DNA of 64,000 nt, from NCBI GenBank assembly GCA_017470605.1, contig JAFUYH010000030.1, positions 124,001-188,000 on the forward strand. The letters run 5' to 3'. The notes beneath the pieces were generated by a model that saw nothing but the letters and a program-made list of their open reading frames with translations, did not search any database and was not told the DNA's origin. The stretch is from Treponema sp. (GTDB lineage Bacteria > Spirochaetota > Spirochaetia > Treponematales > Treponemataceae). This document shows positions 1-7,693 of this stretch, one piece after another. The stretch's first letter is position 1. Every line of letters begins with the position of its first letter. The position numbers and the translations under genes were made by a program.

Positions 1-335
1 ATGCCAGGATTCAGATTCTGGTTCATTGAAGCAAGCTCAAATTCATAAGCAAAGTCATTTGTAGAGCGCACTCCCCTAAGAAGAACTTTTGCTCCGCTTT
101 GACGAGCATAATTTACAATCAGTCCTTTATACAGATGCACAGAAACGTTTTTATACTTTGAAACCAGTTCTTTAAGCATTTCAAACCTTTCTTCATCTGT
201 AAAAAGATATTTTTTTTCTGGATTTACGGAAACAACTACATCAATACTGTCAAAAAGTTTTGAAGAACGTTCAATAATATCTAAATGTCCATTTGTGGGA
301 GGATCAAAAGACCCTGCAAAAACTGCTTTTACCAT
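1..335 (-). CDS. coaD: Phosphopantetheine adenylyltransferase, C-terminal part cut by window edge
   Basis: Penultimate step of coenzyme A synthesis: ATP + 4'-phosphopantetheine to dephospho-CoA, in the cytoplasm. Reading the minus strand from ATG at 335 gives MVKAVFAGSFDPPTNGHLD, the nucleotidyltransferase start with the GSFDPxxxGH signature (the TxGH-type histidine binds ATP), followed by LLRGVRSTNDFAYE, the conserved RGxRxxxDxxxE block of CoaD. About 111 residues are visible; the rest lies beyond base 1. It diverges from the lipoprotein gene at 391 with 55 bp between. No Shine-Dalgarno is visible before the ATG; a weak TTGCCC-17 nt-TAGATT promoter would place the RNA start close to the ATG. 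Family assignment is secure. Confidence 0.95.
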   Translation of the reverse strand, partial: MVKAVFAGSFDPPTNGHLDIIERSSKLFDSIDVVVSVNPEKKYLFTDEERFEMLKELVSKYKNVSVHLYKGLIVNYARQSGAKVLLRGVRSTNDFAYEFELASMNQNLNPG

Positions 336-355
336 ATAATAGAAATCTATCTCAT

Positions 356-384
356 TTGACGAAAACGGGCAATAGATGTATGAT
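356..384 (+). promoter_or_regulatory. Sigma-70-type promoter, candidate leaderless start for the 391 gene
   Basis: TTGACG (356-361), 17-nt spacer, TATGAT (379-384). The expected RNA start, about 7 nt after the -10 box, falls on the A of the ATG at 391, and no Shine-Dalgarno precedes that ATG. Promoter match seen in sequence; leaderless transcription is inferred. Confidence 0.6.
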
Positions 385-390
385 AATGTT

Positions 391-1014
391 ATGAAAAGAT
401 TATCATTAACTTTTATTTTACTTATAATTTCACTTGCCTTTATTTCCTGCGGTTCTGTTCCAAAAGAAAATGATGAAACATCTGATTCTGAAACAATTGA
501 ACAGGAAGAAGAAACACAAATCATTAGTGATGAAGATGAAGTTGTAGATGTTTCAGAGGAACCAGTAAGCCTTGTAGAGACTGATGAAGAAGAATATCTT
601 CGTTCTACGACAAACCTTTCTGGTGAAGATTCTGTTACAAAAGATGAATTTGCAGAAGATAAAGCTAAAATTCTTGAAATAATTGCTGAAATGCAAAAAA
701 TCATGGAAAAAGAAGATTTTTCTGCATGGATGGAATATATTGCCCCAGATTCAATCAGATATTATTCAAATCCTGTTAATATCAGAAAAGCCCAGAAGAA
801 ACTTCCTGATAAGACAAAGCAGCTGAACGGAATAGAAGACTACTTTAAGTATGTATTCATTCCTGCAAGAAAACGCAGCGAGGTAACAGAAATACGCTAT
901 GTATCAAAAACTAATATCAAAGCTGTAGAATTAAAAGACAATGGAAAAGTCGTTGCCTATTATCAGTTTGTAAAACTGAATGATAAATGGCTTATTCATA
1001 TACCAAGTCTTTAA
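391..1014 (+). CDS. Predicted lipoprotein with acidic linker and NTF2-like C-terminal region
   Basis: A 207-residue exported protein of unknown function. The start MKRLSLTF is chosen over an in-frame ATG at 376 because it gives a clean lipoprotein signal: basic N-terminus, hydrophobic stretch, lipobox AFISC with the lipidated cysteine at residue 20. Residues about 22-75 are rich in Glu, Asp and Ser, a likely flexible spacer from the membrane. The last about 110 residues (AEMQKIMEKEDFSAWMEYIAP to the end) have the feel of an NTF2/SnoaL-like small alpha+beta fold; this is a judgement from pattern only. Spirochaete lipobox rules are relaxed, so lipidation is likely. It precedes a HEAT-like exported protein and maf on the same strand. 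Its promoter sits directly against the start codon. Confidence 0.7.
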   Translation: MKRLSLTFILLIISLAFISCGSVPKENDETSDSETIEQEEETQIISDEDEVVDVSEEPVSLVETDEEEYLRSTTNLSGEDSVTKDEFAEDKAKILEIIAEMQKIMEKEDFSAWMEYIAPDSIRYYSNPVNIRKAQKKLPDKTKQLNGIEDYFKYVFIPARKRSEVTEIRYVSKTNIKAVELKDNGKVVAYYQFVKLNDKWLIHIPSL

Positions 1015-1022
1015 TTTCATAA

Positions 1023-1051
1023 TTGATTTTTCTAAAACTGTATAGTAGAAT
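1023..1051 (+). promoter_or_regulatory. Sigma-70-type promoter for the 1086 gene
   Basis: TTGATT (1023-1028), 17-nt spacer, TAGAAT (1046-1051). The predicted RNA start near 1058 leaves a leader of about 28 nt holding the GGAGG Shine-Dalgarno at 1076-1080. It lies just downstream of the lipoprotein stop. Confidence 0.55.
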
Positions 1052-1085
1052 AAATAAATTACAGAGAACCCTTGCGGAGGATTTT

Positions 1086-1883
1086 ATGAAACTTTCAAGA
1101 AAAGTTTTGATTTCAACTTTAATAATATGTTCTTCAGCTTATGTATTTGCACAGCAGTCACAGGTACAGAAACAGAACAGCAATTCTTCAGAATCTGAGA
1201 CTTCTGTAGAAAATGAATATCTTAATGATGTAGATGCAGACATCATTTCAACACTTGCAGATTCAGATGAATATGATAATAAACTTGTTGCCCTGCAGTA
1301 TCTTTCAGGAGCAATTGAAGACGGAAACACTTCAGAAGGCGTTATAAAGGCTCTTGATAGACTTGCCGGTGAAGGTGTTACAACACAGAGCAGAACAAAC
1401 GGAAGACTTTCTAATAATTTCCCAGAGATTCGCAGACAGGCCTGCCTTTTAATGGCAAAGGTGCCAACAGAACATTCAAAGAATATTCTTACTTCTATTG
1501 CAATTGCTGATAATGAACCAATGGTAATTGCTGCTGCCGTAAAATCTCTTGGAGAAATAGGCATAAACAATAATGACGAAACAGTAAATGCCATTGCATT
1601 TGCAAATACCAGAAATCAGGTTTTGAATCCATCCAGCAGCCTTGCTCTTGAAGTTCTTAATGCCTTTGAAGTTCTGGCTGATTCAACAGAAAACAAAAAA
1701 TCTATGATTGATGCTGTTGCAAGAATTTCTACTGATTATCATTATGTAACACCTGTAAGACAGAAGGCATACAAACTTCTAAAGTCTCTTTCACAGAGTT
1801 CTTCAAGTGATAAAAAAGACAAAAATAAGTCTTCAAATTCAAATAATAAATCTTCTGGAACTCAGGAAGTAGACGGCGAATAA
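1086..1883 (+). CDS. Exported HEAT-repeat-like protein
   Basis: A 265-residue protein. The start at 1086 is set by GGAGG six bases upstream and by the signal peptide it creates (MKLSRKVLISTLIICSSAYVFA, cleavage near AYVFA-QQ); the longer reading frame from 1023 would bury that signal. The mature part holds alternating helical blocks such as ALQYLSGAIEDG, IRRQACLLMAKVP and VIAAAVKSLGEIG, typical of HEAT/armadillo-type repeats, which usually form protein-binding solenoids. The C-terminus is a low-complexity Ser/Lys/Asn tail. Likely periplasmic. Function unknown. maf begins one base after its stop, so the two are probably cotranscribed. Confidence 0.65.
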   Translation: MKLSRKVLISTLIICSSAYVFAQQSQVQKQNSNSSESETSVENEYLNDVDADIISTLADSDEYDNKLVALQYLSGAIEDGNTSEGVIKALDRLAGEGVTTQSRTNGRLSNNFPEIRRQACLLMAKVPTEHSKNILTSIAIADNEPMVIAAAVKSLGEIGINNNDETVNAIAFANTRNQVLNPSSSLALEVLNAFEVLADSTENKKSMIDAVARISTDYHYVTPVRQKAYKLLKSLSQSSSSDKKDKNKSSNSNNKSSGTQEVDGE

Positions 1884-1884
1884 A

Positions 1885-2472
1885 ATGGAACCGATAATCT
1901 TAGCATCATCATCTCCAAGAAGACAAGAAATCCTCAAAATGCTTAAGATTCCTTTCCGGGTTATTATTCCAAACATAGATGAAACTTTTTCTTCTGCAGT
2001 AGAACTGGAGCAGGTTCCAGAACTGCTTGCGAGAGAAAAAGTTGCTGCTGTAATAGAAAGTCTTAAAGGGCAGGAAATTCCCTGGGTTCTAGGAGCAGAT
2101 ACCGTCATTCTTTATGAAGGCAATATTCTTGGAAAGCCACAGGACCACGAACAGGCAATAGAATACTTAAAAATGCTTCAGGGAAAAACACATTCCGTTG
2201 TAACTTCTATTGTTCTATATAATGGTCATACCCATGAAACAACAAGTAAAATCTGCAAAACAGAAGTAACCTTTAATCCAATGACAGATGAAGAAATTAA
2301 CTGGTATGTGGAAACTGGTGAATGGCATGGAGCCGCTGGAGGATACAGAATACAAAGTCTTGCTTCCTGTTTTATAGGAAAATTGGAAGGCTCTTATTCC
2401 TGTGTAATCGGCTTGCCAATATCAGAGCTTTACGATATATTAAAAGAACAGGGATATTCCATCCTTGAATAA
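1885..2472 (+). CDS. maf: Maf-family nucleoside triphosphate pyrophosphatase
   Basis: Cytoplasmic house-cleaning enzyme that hydrolyses non-canonical or modified NTPs (dTTP/UTP or m7GTP class) to NMP and PPi; historically called a septum-formation inhibitor. It has 195 residues, the usual length. It opens with ILASSSPRRQEIL, the family's ASxSPRR substrate loop, and has GADTVILYEG (catalytic Asp of the GADT motif), GKPQD and GAAGGYRIQ (the G-x-AG-Y-x-IQ block). The start follows the preceding stop by one base, with a GGAAG-like ribosome site inside the preceding gene, suggesting coupling. Confidence 0.93.
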   Translation: MEPIILASSSPRRQEILKMLKIPFRVIIPNIDETFSSAVELEQVPELLAREKVAAVIESLKGQEIPWVLGADTVILYEGNILGKPQDHEQAIEYLKMLQGKTHSVVTSIVLYNGHTHETTSKICKTEVTFNPMTDEEINWYVETGEWHGAAGGYRIQSLASCFIGKLEGSYSCVIGLPISELYDILKEQGYSILE

Positions 2473-2525
2473 GCCAGTAATCGAAAAATGGCATAAGCAA
2501 AATCTATGATTTTGTAATTTATTAA

Positions 2526-2610
2526 ATCAACTCGTAGAGTTGATAATCTTCCGGCCCTTCGGGGTACGAGAAACAGAGTTTGGTAGTATTTTTTCTTTCA
2601 GAAAAAATAC
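2526..2610 (+). promoter_or_regulatory. Structured 5' leader of rpsB with three hairpins
   Basis: Three inverted repeats precede rpsB. ATCAACTC/GAGTTGAT (2526-2533 and 2537-2544) has a 3-nt loop. GCCC-TTCG-GGGT (2554-2565) has a UUCG tetraloop. GTATTTTTTCT/AGAAAAAATAC (2586-2596 and 2600-2610) is a perfect 11-bp stem ending 5 bases before the GAAGGAG ribosome site. Feedback control of rpsB-tsf by S2 binding to the leader is known in other bacteria; whether this leader does the same is inferred. A weak promoter (TTGTAA-17 nt-TAGAGT) overlaps the first hairpin. Confidence 0.5.
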
Positions 2611-2628
2611 GCAGTGAAGGAGTTAGTC

Positions 2629-3495
2629 ATGGCAGTAGTAACCATGAAGAACCTGTTGGAATCTGGAGTTCACTTCGGTCATCAGGTTAAGCGCTGGGAT
2701 CCACGTATGAAGAAGTACATCTTCGCAGAACGCAATGGAATCCACATTATTGACTTGCAGAAAACAATTGCTGCAATTAAAGACGGCTACGATGAAGTTC
2801 GCAAAGTAACTGCATCTGGCAAATCAATCCTCTTTGTAGGCACAAAAAAACAGGCACAGCAGGCTGTACAGAAAGAAGCTGAACGCTGTGGTATGTTCTA
2901 TGTAAACAACCGCTGGCTTGGTGGTATGCTTACAAACTTCTCTACAATCAAGAAATCTCTTCTTCGCCTCAAGAAAATCGAAAAGATGGAAATTGACGGC
3001 ACATTTGAAAATCTTACAAAGAAAGAAGTAGCTGCCCTCCAGAAGGAAAAGGCAAAACTTGAAAAGAACCTTGGCGGTATTAAAGAAATGAAGGAACTCC
3101 CAGGAGCAATCTTCATCATTGATACACACAAGGAACAGCTTGCAGTTGCAGAAGCACGCAGAATGGGTATTCCTATCATTGCTGTTGTAGATACAAACTG
3201 TAACCCAGAAGGAATTGACTTCCCTATTCCTGGTAATGATGACGCTATCCGCGCAATTTCTCTGTTCACTTCTATTATTGCTAACGCTGTAATTGAATCA
3301 GACAATGAAGCAGGACTTAAGATTCTTGAAAATCTTAATGATGAAGATGAAGTTCAGACTGATGCTTCTACAAAAGCAGAAGATCAGGAAATTGTTGATT
3401 ACTCAAATTATGAGCCAACAGAACAGAAAGAAGAGGATGTTGAAGCTGACGAACAGGACAGCCTCGTAGATGAAGATAAAATTTATAAGGACTAA
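2629..3495 (+). CDS. rpsB: Small ribosomal subunit protein uS2
   Basis: Structural protein of the 30S subunit. The start at 2629 is set by GAAGGAG at 2616-2622 and the family N-terminus [19 protein letters not shown]; a GTG 15 bases earlier is in frame but lies inside the ribosome site. Family hallmarks are [36 protein letters not shown] and [25 protein letters not shown]. At 288 residues it is longer than the usual 230-260 because of an acidic tail from about residue 240 rich in Glu and Asp. tsf follows after 5 bases, the usual rpsB-tsf pairing. Confidence 0.97.
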   Translation: MAVVTMKNLLESGVHFGHQVKRWDPRMKKYIFAERNGIHIIDLQKTIAAIKDGYDEVRKVTASGKSILFVGTKKQAQQAVQKEAERCGMFYVNNRWLGGMLTNFSTIKKSLLRLKKIEKMEIDGTFENLTKKEVAALQKEKAKLEKNLGGIKEMKELPGAIFIIDTHKEQLAVAEARRMGIPIIAVVDTNCNPEGIDFPIPGNDDAIRAISLFTSIIANAVIESDNEAGLKILENLNDEDEVQTDASTKAEDQEIVDYSNYEPTEQKEEDVEADEQDSLVDEDKIYKD

Positions 3496-3500
3496 TTATT

Positions 3501-4334
3501 ATGGCATTTACCGCTAGTGATATTAAGAACCTTCGTGAAATGACTGGTGCAGGAATGATGGAGTGTAAAAAAGCTCTTACAGAATGCAACGGAAACATTG
3601 ACGAAGCTGTAAAATACCTTAAAGAAAAAGGTCTTGCCGCTGCTGCAAAACGCGCTGACCGTGCAACTGCAGAAGGAAGACTTTTTATGCGTCAGGAAGG
3701 CAACAAGATTTATGTTGTTGAAATGACTTGTGAAACAGACTTTGTTGCAAACAATGCAGACTTTGTTGCTCTTGGTGAAAAAATGATTGACGTTACAATC
3801 GCTAAGGGATATACAAAGGTAGAAGAAGAACACAACAAGATGCTTGAAGACCTCAAGGTTTCTATCCGCGAAAACATGAACGTTGCAAAGGTAGAAGTTA
3901 TTGAAGTTCCAGCTGATTCTACAGGTGCTTTCTACATCCACTCAGACAAGAAAACTGGTGCAGTTGTTGTTGTAAAGGGTTCTGCTGCTGATGCAGTTAA
4001 AACATTTGCTTATGACTGCTGTCTTCACATTGCAGCATTTACACCTTCTTACACTTCTAAGAAAGATGTTCCACAGAGCTACATTGATGAACAGAAAGAA
4101 ATCTTCAAAGCACAGATGGATCAGGATGAAAAAATGGCTTCTAAACCAGAAAACGTTAAGGAAGGCATTCTTCAGGGTAAGGTTAACAAGCACCTTGCAG
4201 AAATCTGTTTTGAAGACCAGATGTTCGTAAAGGACGACAAGAAAACTGTTACAGCTAAACTTGCAGAAGTTGGAAAAGAAGTCGGAGCTTCTTTGAGCTT
4301 TGCAACAGCAAAACTTTACGTTTTAGGAAAGTAA
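3501..4334 (+). CDS. tsf: Translation elongation factor EF-Ts
   Basis: Nucleotide exchange factor that releases GDP from EF-Tu. It has 277 residues. The N-terminal UBA-like domain is evident (ASDIKNLREMTGAGMMECKKAL), followed by the EF-Tu-contacting block VEMTCETDFVANNADF, the standard signature. The central and C-terminal EF-Ts domains follow, ending with GKVNKHLAEICFEDQMFVKDD and KEVGASLSFATAKLYVLG. The ribosome site AAGGA overlaps the rpsB end. pyrH does not follow, in contrast to many bacteria; a repeat-rich gap and frr come next. Confidence 0.97.
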   Translation: MAFTASDIKNLREMTGAGMMECKKALTECNGNIDEAVKYLKEKGLAAAAKRADRATAEGRLFMRQEGNKIYVVEMTCETDFVANNADFVALGEKMIDVTIAKGYTKVEEEHNKMLEDLKVSIRENMNVAKVEVIEVPADSTGAFYIHSDKKTGAVVVVKGSAADAVKTFAYDCCLHIAAFTPSYTSKKDVPQSYIDEQKEIFKAQMDQDEKMASKPENVKEGILQGKVNKHLAEICFEDQMFVKDDKKTVTAKLAEVGKEVGASLSFATAKLYVLGK

Positions 4335-4342
4335 TTTAATAA

Positions 4343-4438
4343 GGTGGTTTCGATACGCCCTTTGGGCTACTCAACCACCATCATAAAATGTGTCCGGTGG
4401 TTGAGTGCCGCGAAGCGGTTTACCGAAACCACTGGACA
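4343..4438. repeat. REP/BIME-like pair of inverted palindromic repeats
   Basis: Unit A (4343-4379) reads GGTGGTTTCGATACGCCC, then TTTGGGCTACTCAACCACC, a palindrome in itself. Unit B (4391-4438) begins TGTCCGGTGGTTGAG and ends CGAAACCACTGGACA, also self-complementary, and is the inverted copy of A: GGTGGTTTCG and CTCAACCACC recur on the opposite strand. RNA could form two hairpins or one long stem. No T-run follows, so this is not a classic terminator. The GTTTCGATACG...CTCAACCAC core resembles dispersed intergenic repeats I recall from several genomes; copy number here is unknown. Confidence 0.75.
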
Positions 4439-4464
4439 TTACACGTTTTTATTAGGAGTTTAAA

Positions 4465-5010
4465 ATGGCAGAAACAAATGAAGCCAGAATGGAAAAAACA
4501 ATTTCAGCTTTAAAAGATTCATTCAATACAATTAGAACTGGACGCGCAAATGCAGCTATTTTTGATAAAGTGCGAGTAGATTATTACGGAACAAAGTCTC
4601 CATTAAATCAGGTCGCTACAATTGCAATTCCAGAAGCACGTTCTGTTATCATCACTCCTTTTGACAAATCACTTATTACAGAAATTGAAAAAGCAATTCA
4701 GGTTGCAGATTTGGGATTAAACCCTTCAAACGACGGTAAGGTAATCCGTATTGCCATCCCTGCCCTTACAGCAGATCGCCGAAAAGAATTGGTAAAACAG
4801 GCAAAAAATATTGCGGAAAACAGCAGAACTGCAATTCGCAATATTCGACGCGATGGAAATGATGAACTTAAAAAGCAGCAGAAGGCCGGAGAACTTACAG
4901 AAGACGGTCTTAAAAGCGAAACAGACAAACTGCAGAAGCTTACAGATAAATACATCGAAGAAATCAATAAGATTTACGATGCAAAAGAAAAGGACATCAT
5001 GCAGAACTAA
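4465..5010 (+). CDS. frr: Ribosome recycling factor
   Basis: Splits post-termination ribosomes together with EF-G. It has 181 residues, normal for the family. Recognised by MEKTISALKDSFNTIRTGRA, which contains the universal RTGRA, then VDYYGTKSPLNQVATI, ARSVIITPFDKS, GLNPSNDGKVIRIAIPALTADRRKEL and NIRRDGNDELKK. It forms a three-helix bundle with a small beta domain. Ribosome site AGGAG lies 8 bases before the ATG, downstream of the palindromic repeat pair. uppS follows after 11 bases. Confidence 0.97.
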   Translation: MAETNEARMEKTISALKDSFNTIRTGRANAAIFDKVRVDYYGTKSPLNQVATIAIPEARSVIITPFDKSLITEIEKAIQVADLGLNPSNDGKVIRIAIPALTADRRKELVKQAKNIAENSRTAIRNIRRDGNDELKKQQKAGELTEDGLKSETDKLQKLTDKYIEEINKIYDAKEKDIMQN

Positions 5011-5021
5011 GGCGATTTTAT

Positions 5022-5744
5022 ATGTCTGTAGATAAAGATAACCTTCCGTTGCATGTTGCAATTACAATGGACGGCAACGGAAGATGGGCTCAAAACAGAA
5101 AACTTCCACGAACAGCAGGTCATGATCAGGGACTTCATACCGTAAAAAGAATTGTAAAAACTGCATCTGACCTTGGAATAAAATTCCTTACTTTATATAT
5201 TTTTTCAACAGAGAACTGGAAACGCGCAGAGCAAGAAGTTGGATTTTTAATGAATTTAATTCATACTCACCTGTGTGATGAATTTCAATTTTATAAAGAC
5301 AACAAAATCAAACTCAATCATATTGGAAACTTTGACGGACTTCCTCCCATTATAAAAAAAGACATTTCCGAAGCAATAAAAGATACAGAACATTTTACTG
5401 GAATGACCTTAAATCTTTCTATTAATTATGGTGGAAGAGACGAAATTATACGTGGTATTAAAAAAATCCTTGAAAAAGGATTAAAGCCAGAAGAAATTGA
5501 TGAAAAAACATTCTCTAAATATCTGGATATGCCAGACAGCCCGGATGTAGATTTATTAATTCGTACCGGCGGAGAAAAAAGACTCAGCAATTACCTACTC
5601 TGGCATATCCCCTATGCAGAACAGATTTATACAGATACATTATGGCCTGATTATTCAGATGAAGAATTTTATGCTGATATAGAAGAATACCAGCATAGAA
5701 ACAGAAGATTCGGAGCCGAAAAAAGTGCAAAAAAGGAAAAATAA
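5022..5744 (+). CDS. uppS: Undecaprenyl diphosphate synthase (cis-prenyltransferase)
   Basis: Condenses isopentenyl diphosphate with farnesyl diphosphate to make C55 undecaprenyl diphosphate, the carrier for peptidoglycan and surface glycans. It has 240 residues. Family motifs are seen in order: AITMDGNGRWA with catalytic Asp17, GHDQGLHTVKRIV, TLYIFSTENWKR, LNLSINYGGRDEI and DLLIRTGGEKRLSNYLLWH. It starts 11 bases after frr. Its product feeds the WbaP/Wzx genes in the same window. The tail is Lys-rich. Confidence 0.96.
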   Translation: MSVDKDNLPLHVAITMDGNGRWAQNRKLPRTAGHDQGLHTVKRIVKTASDLGIKFLTLYIFSTENWKRAEQEVGFLMNLIHTHLCDEFQFYKDNKIKLNHIGNFDGLPPIIKKDISEAIKDTEHFTGMTLNLSINYGGRDEIIRGIKKILEKGLKPEEIDEKTFSKYLDMPDSPDVDLLIRTGGEKRLSNYLLWHIPYAEQIYTDTLWPDYSDEEFYADIEEYQHRNRRFGAEKSAKKEK

Positions 5745-5746
5745 GG

Positions 5747-6580
5747 ATGAATAAAATAGTTTCAAGATTATTAACTTTTTTTATTGGAGTACCATTAGTT
5801 CTTTTCATAGTATTTTTTGACTATATGAATCACCTTCCTCTCCATATCACCCTAAGTATTTTTGCAGTAATCGGTTCAAATGAATTATATGAAATGATTT
5901 CTAAAAAAAATAAACTCTTTCCAAAAGAATTTATTTTAATTTCAACTGCTATTCTTCCTTACCTATCCTATGCTTTTATTCTTTGCGGACGTTCCGTTGA
6001 AATAACCCCATGGATTTTTGTTGCAGAAGCAATTGTTCTTATGGCTGCGGAAGCCTTTACTGCAAAGACATTTGAATTTTCACTTTCAAAGTTTGTCAAT
6101 TCCATTTTTATAATCTTTTATTGTGGATTTTTAATTACATTTCTTTCAAGAATGACCATTTTGCCAGATTCTAAATATATAATTTCATTATATTTAATAT
6201 TTGTTTTTATGTGCGATTCTGCAGCCTGGTTTTTTGGAATCTTATTCGGTAAAAATAACAGAGGCTTAATAGCAGCAAGTCCAAATAAATCTCTTGTAGG
6301 TTTTATTGGAGGAATTGCAGGTTCCATAGCATCTGGTCTTCTGTTTAAGGTTTTAGTACCAGAAGTTTTTACCTGTTCATATATAAATCTTGCACTCATC
6401 GGACTCTTAACTTCCCTTGCAGCCATTGCTGGCGACTTAATTGAATCAGTTCTAAAACGTTCCTGTGAGGTAAAAGACAGCGGTAAACTGATTCCCGGAC
6501 GTGGTGGAGTTTTAGATTCTATTGATTCAATTTTGATTGCCGCTCCAGTATTCTATATTGCATATACGTTTTTGTTCTAA
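5747..6580 (+). CDS. cdsA: Phosphatidate cytidylyltransferase (CDP-diacylglycerol synthase)
   Basis: Integral membrane enzyme that makes CDP-diacylglycerol from phosphatidate and CTP, the precursor of phospholipids. It has 277 residues with about seven or eight hydrophobic helices. The CdsA signature lies near the C-terminus: SVLKRSCEVKDSGKLIPGRGG followed by VLDSIDSIL, with the metal-binding Asp residues; upstream is CDSAAWFFGILFGKNN. The start lies two bases after uppS, with AAGG overlapping, indicating coupling. Confidence 0.94.
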   Translation: MNKIVSRLLTFFIGVPLVLFIVFFDYMNHLPLHITLSIFAVIGSNELYEMISKKNKLFPKEFILISTAILPYLSYAFILCGRSVEITPWIFVAEAIVLMAAEAFTAKTFEFSLSKFVNSIFIIFYCGFLITFLSRMTILPDSKYIISLYLIFVFMCDSAAWFFGILFGKNNRGLIAASPNKSLVGFIGGIAGSIASGLLFKVLVPEVFTCSYINLALIGLLTSLAAIAGDLIESVLKRSCEVKDSGKLIPGRGGVLDSIDSILIAAPVFYIAYTFLF

Positions 6581-6604
6581 ATTTTAAGCAGGAGTTATGC
6601 AAAG

Positions 6605-7693
6605 ATGAAAAAGATTCTTGTTCTTGGCTGTACTGGTTCCATCGGTACAAACACTCTTAGTATTGCTGATAATATGCCTGATGAATTTAAAATTTGCGGA
6701 CTGCAGGCTCATTCAAATAAAGAAAAACTTACTGAACTTTCAAAAAAATACAAATGTCCTAGCCTTCTTACAAGTGAGGATAATTCACCAGAAGCCTTTC
6801 AGAAACTGATTGAGGAATCAAAACCAGACATTGTTGTAAACGGAATTGCAGGAAGCGCAGGACTGATGCCTTCAAAAGTTGTACTTGAAAATAAAATTGA
6901 CCTTGCCCTTGCAAACAAGGAAACCATAGTAATGGCAGGGCCTCTTATTAAGGCTCTGGCTAAAAAAAATGGAGCAAGAATACTTCCTGTTGATTCTGAA
7001 CATTCTGCAATTTTTAATCTTGTAGAAAGAATCGGTTCTGAAAATATTTCAAAAATCATCATTACGGCAAGCGGAGGGCCTTTCAGAAATTTTTCAAAGG
7101 AAGAATTAAACAATGTTACAGTTGAACAGGCTTTAAATCATCCTACATGGAAAATGGGAAAAAAGATTACGATAGACTCTTCTACCCTTGCAAACAAAGG
7201 ACTTGAAGTAATAGAAGCTGCTTATCTTTTTGATGCAGAACCCGAACAGATTGAAGTTGTAGTTCATCCGCAAAGCCTTATTCATTCTCTTGTAAGAACA
7301 AATGACGGAATGCTTTATGCACAGATTTCGGATCCGGATATGAAACATCCGATTTTCAGTGCGCTTACATGGCCAGAAAACAAAAGTTCTTATCTGAAAC
7401 CTTTTGACCTGTTTGACAATCTGATGTCTTTCTTTAAGCCTAGAACTGATGATTTTCCGCTTTTAGGCTACGCTTTTGAATGTATAAAACAAAAAGCTGC
7501 ATATCCAATTGCTTTTAATGCTGCAAATGAAGTTGCGGTTCACGCTTTTCTTGAAAGAAAGATTTCATATCCTTCAATTGCAGGCATTGTAAGAAAAGTA
7601 CTTGATAAAGACTGGTCTGAAAGCCCAAAAGACTTTGATTCCGTTTTTGAAGCTGATAAAAAAGCAAGAACTTATGCTCTGGAGCTGCTATGA
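6605..7693 (+). CDS. dxr: 1-deoxy-D-xylulose 5-phosphate reductoisomerase
   Basis: Second step of the MEP isoprenoid pathway: converts DXP to MEP with NADPH and a divalent metal. It has 362 residues. NADPH motif ILVLGCTGSIGTNTL is at the N-terminus. Other hallmarks are ALANKETIVMAGPLI, LPVDSEHSAIF (metal-binding Asp and Glu), TASGGPFR, HPTWKMGKKITIDSSTLANKG, VHPQSLIHSLV and FNAANEVAVHAFL. ispG, a later enzyme of this pathway, is at 41.4 kb. AGGAG lies upstream of the ATG. The stop overlaps the rseP start by 4 bases (ATGA). Confidence 0.96.
   Translation: MKKILVLGCTGSIGTNTLSIADNMPDEFKICGLQAHSNKEKLTELSKKYKCPSLLTSEDNSPEAFQKLIEESKPDIVVNGIAGSAGLMPSKVVLENKIDLALANKETIVMAGPLIKALAKKNGARILPVDSEHSAIFNLVERIGSENISKIIITASGGPFRNFSKEELNNVTVEQALNHPTWKMGKKITIDSSTLANKGLEVIEAAYLFDAEPEQIEVVVHPQSLIHSLVRTNDGMLYAQISDPDMKHPIFSALTWPENKSSYLKPFDLFDNLMSFFKPRTDDFPLLGYAFECIKQKAAYPIAFNAANEVAVHAFLERKISYPSIAGIVRKVLDKDWSESPKDFDSVFEADKKARTYALELL

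Noticed and set aside
376-393. ATG at 376 as start of the lipoprotein gene
   Set aside because: It lies within the promoter region upstream of the -10 box and adds residues that spoil the lipoprotein signal.
4343-4438. CRISPR or tRNA-like element between tsf and frr
   Set aside because: Only two units, in inverted rather than direct orientation, each self-complementary, with no spacer series and no cloverleaf.
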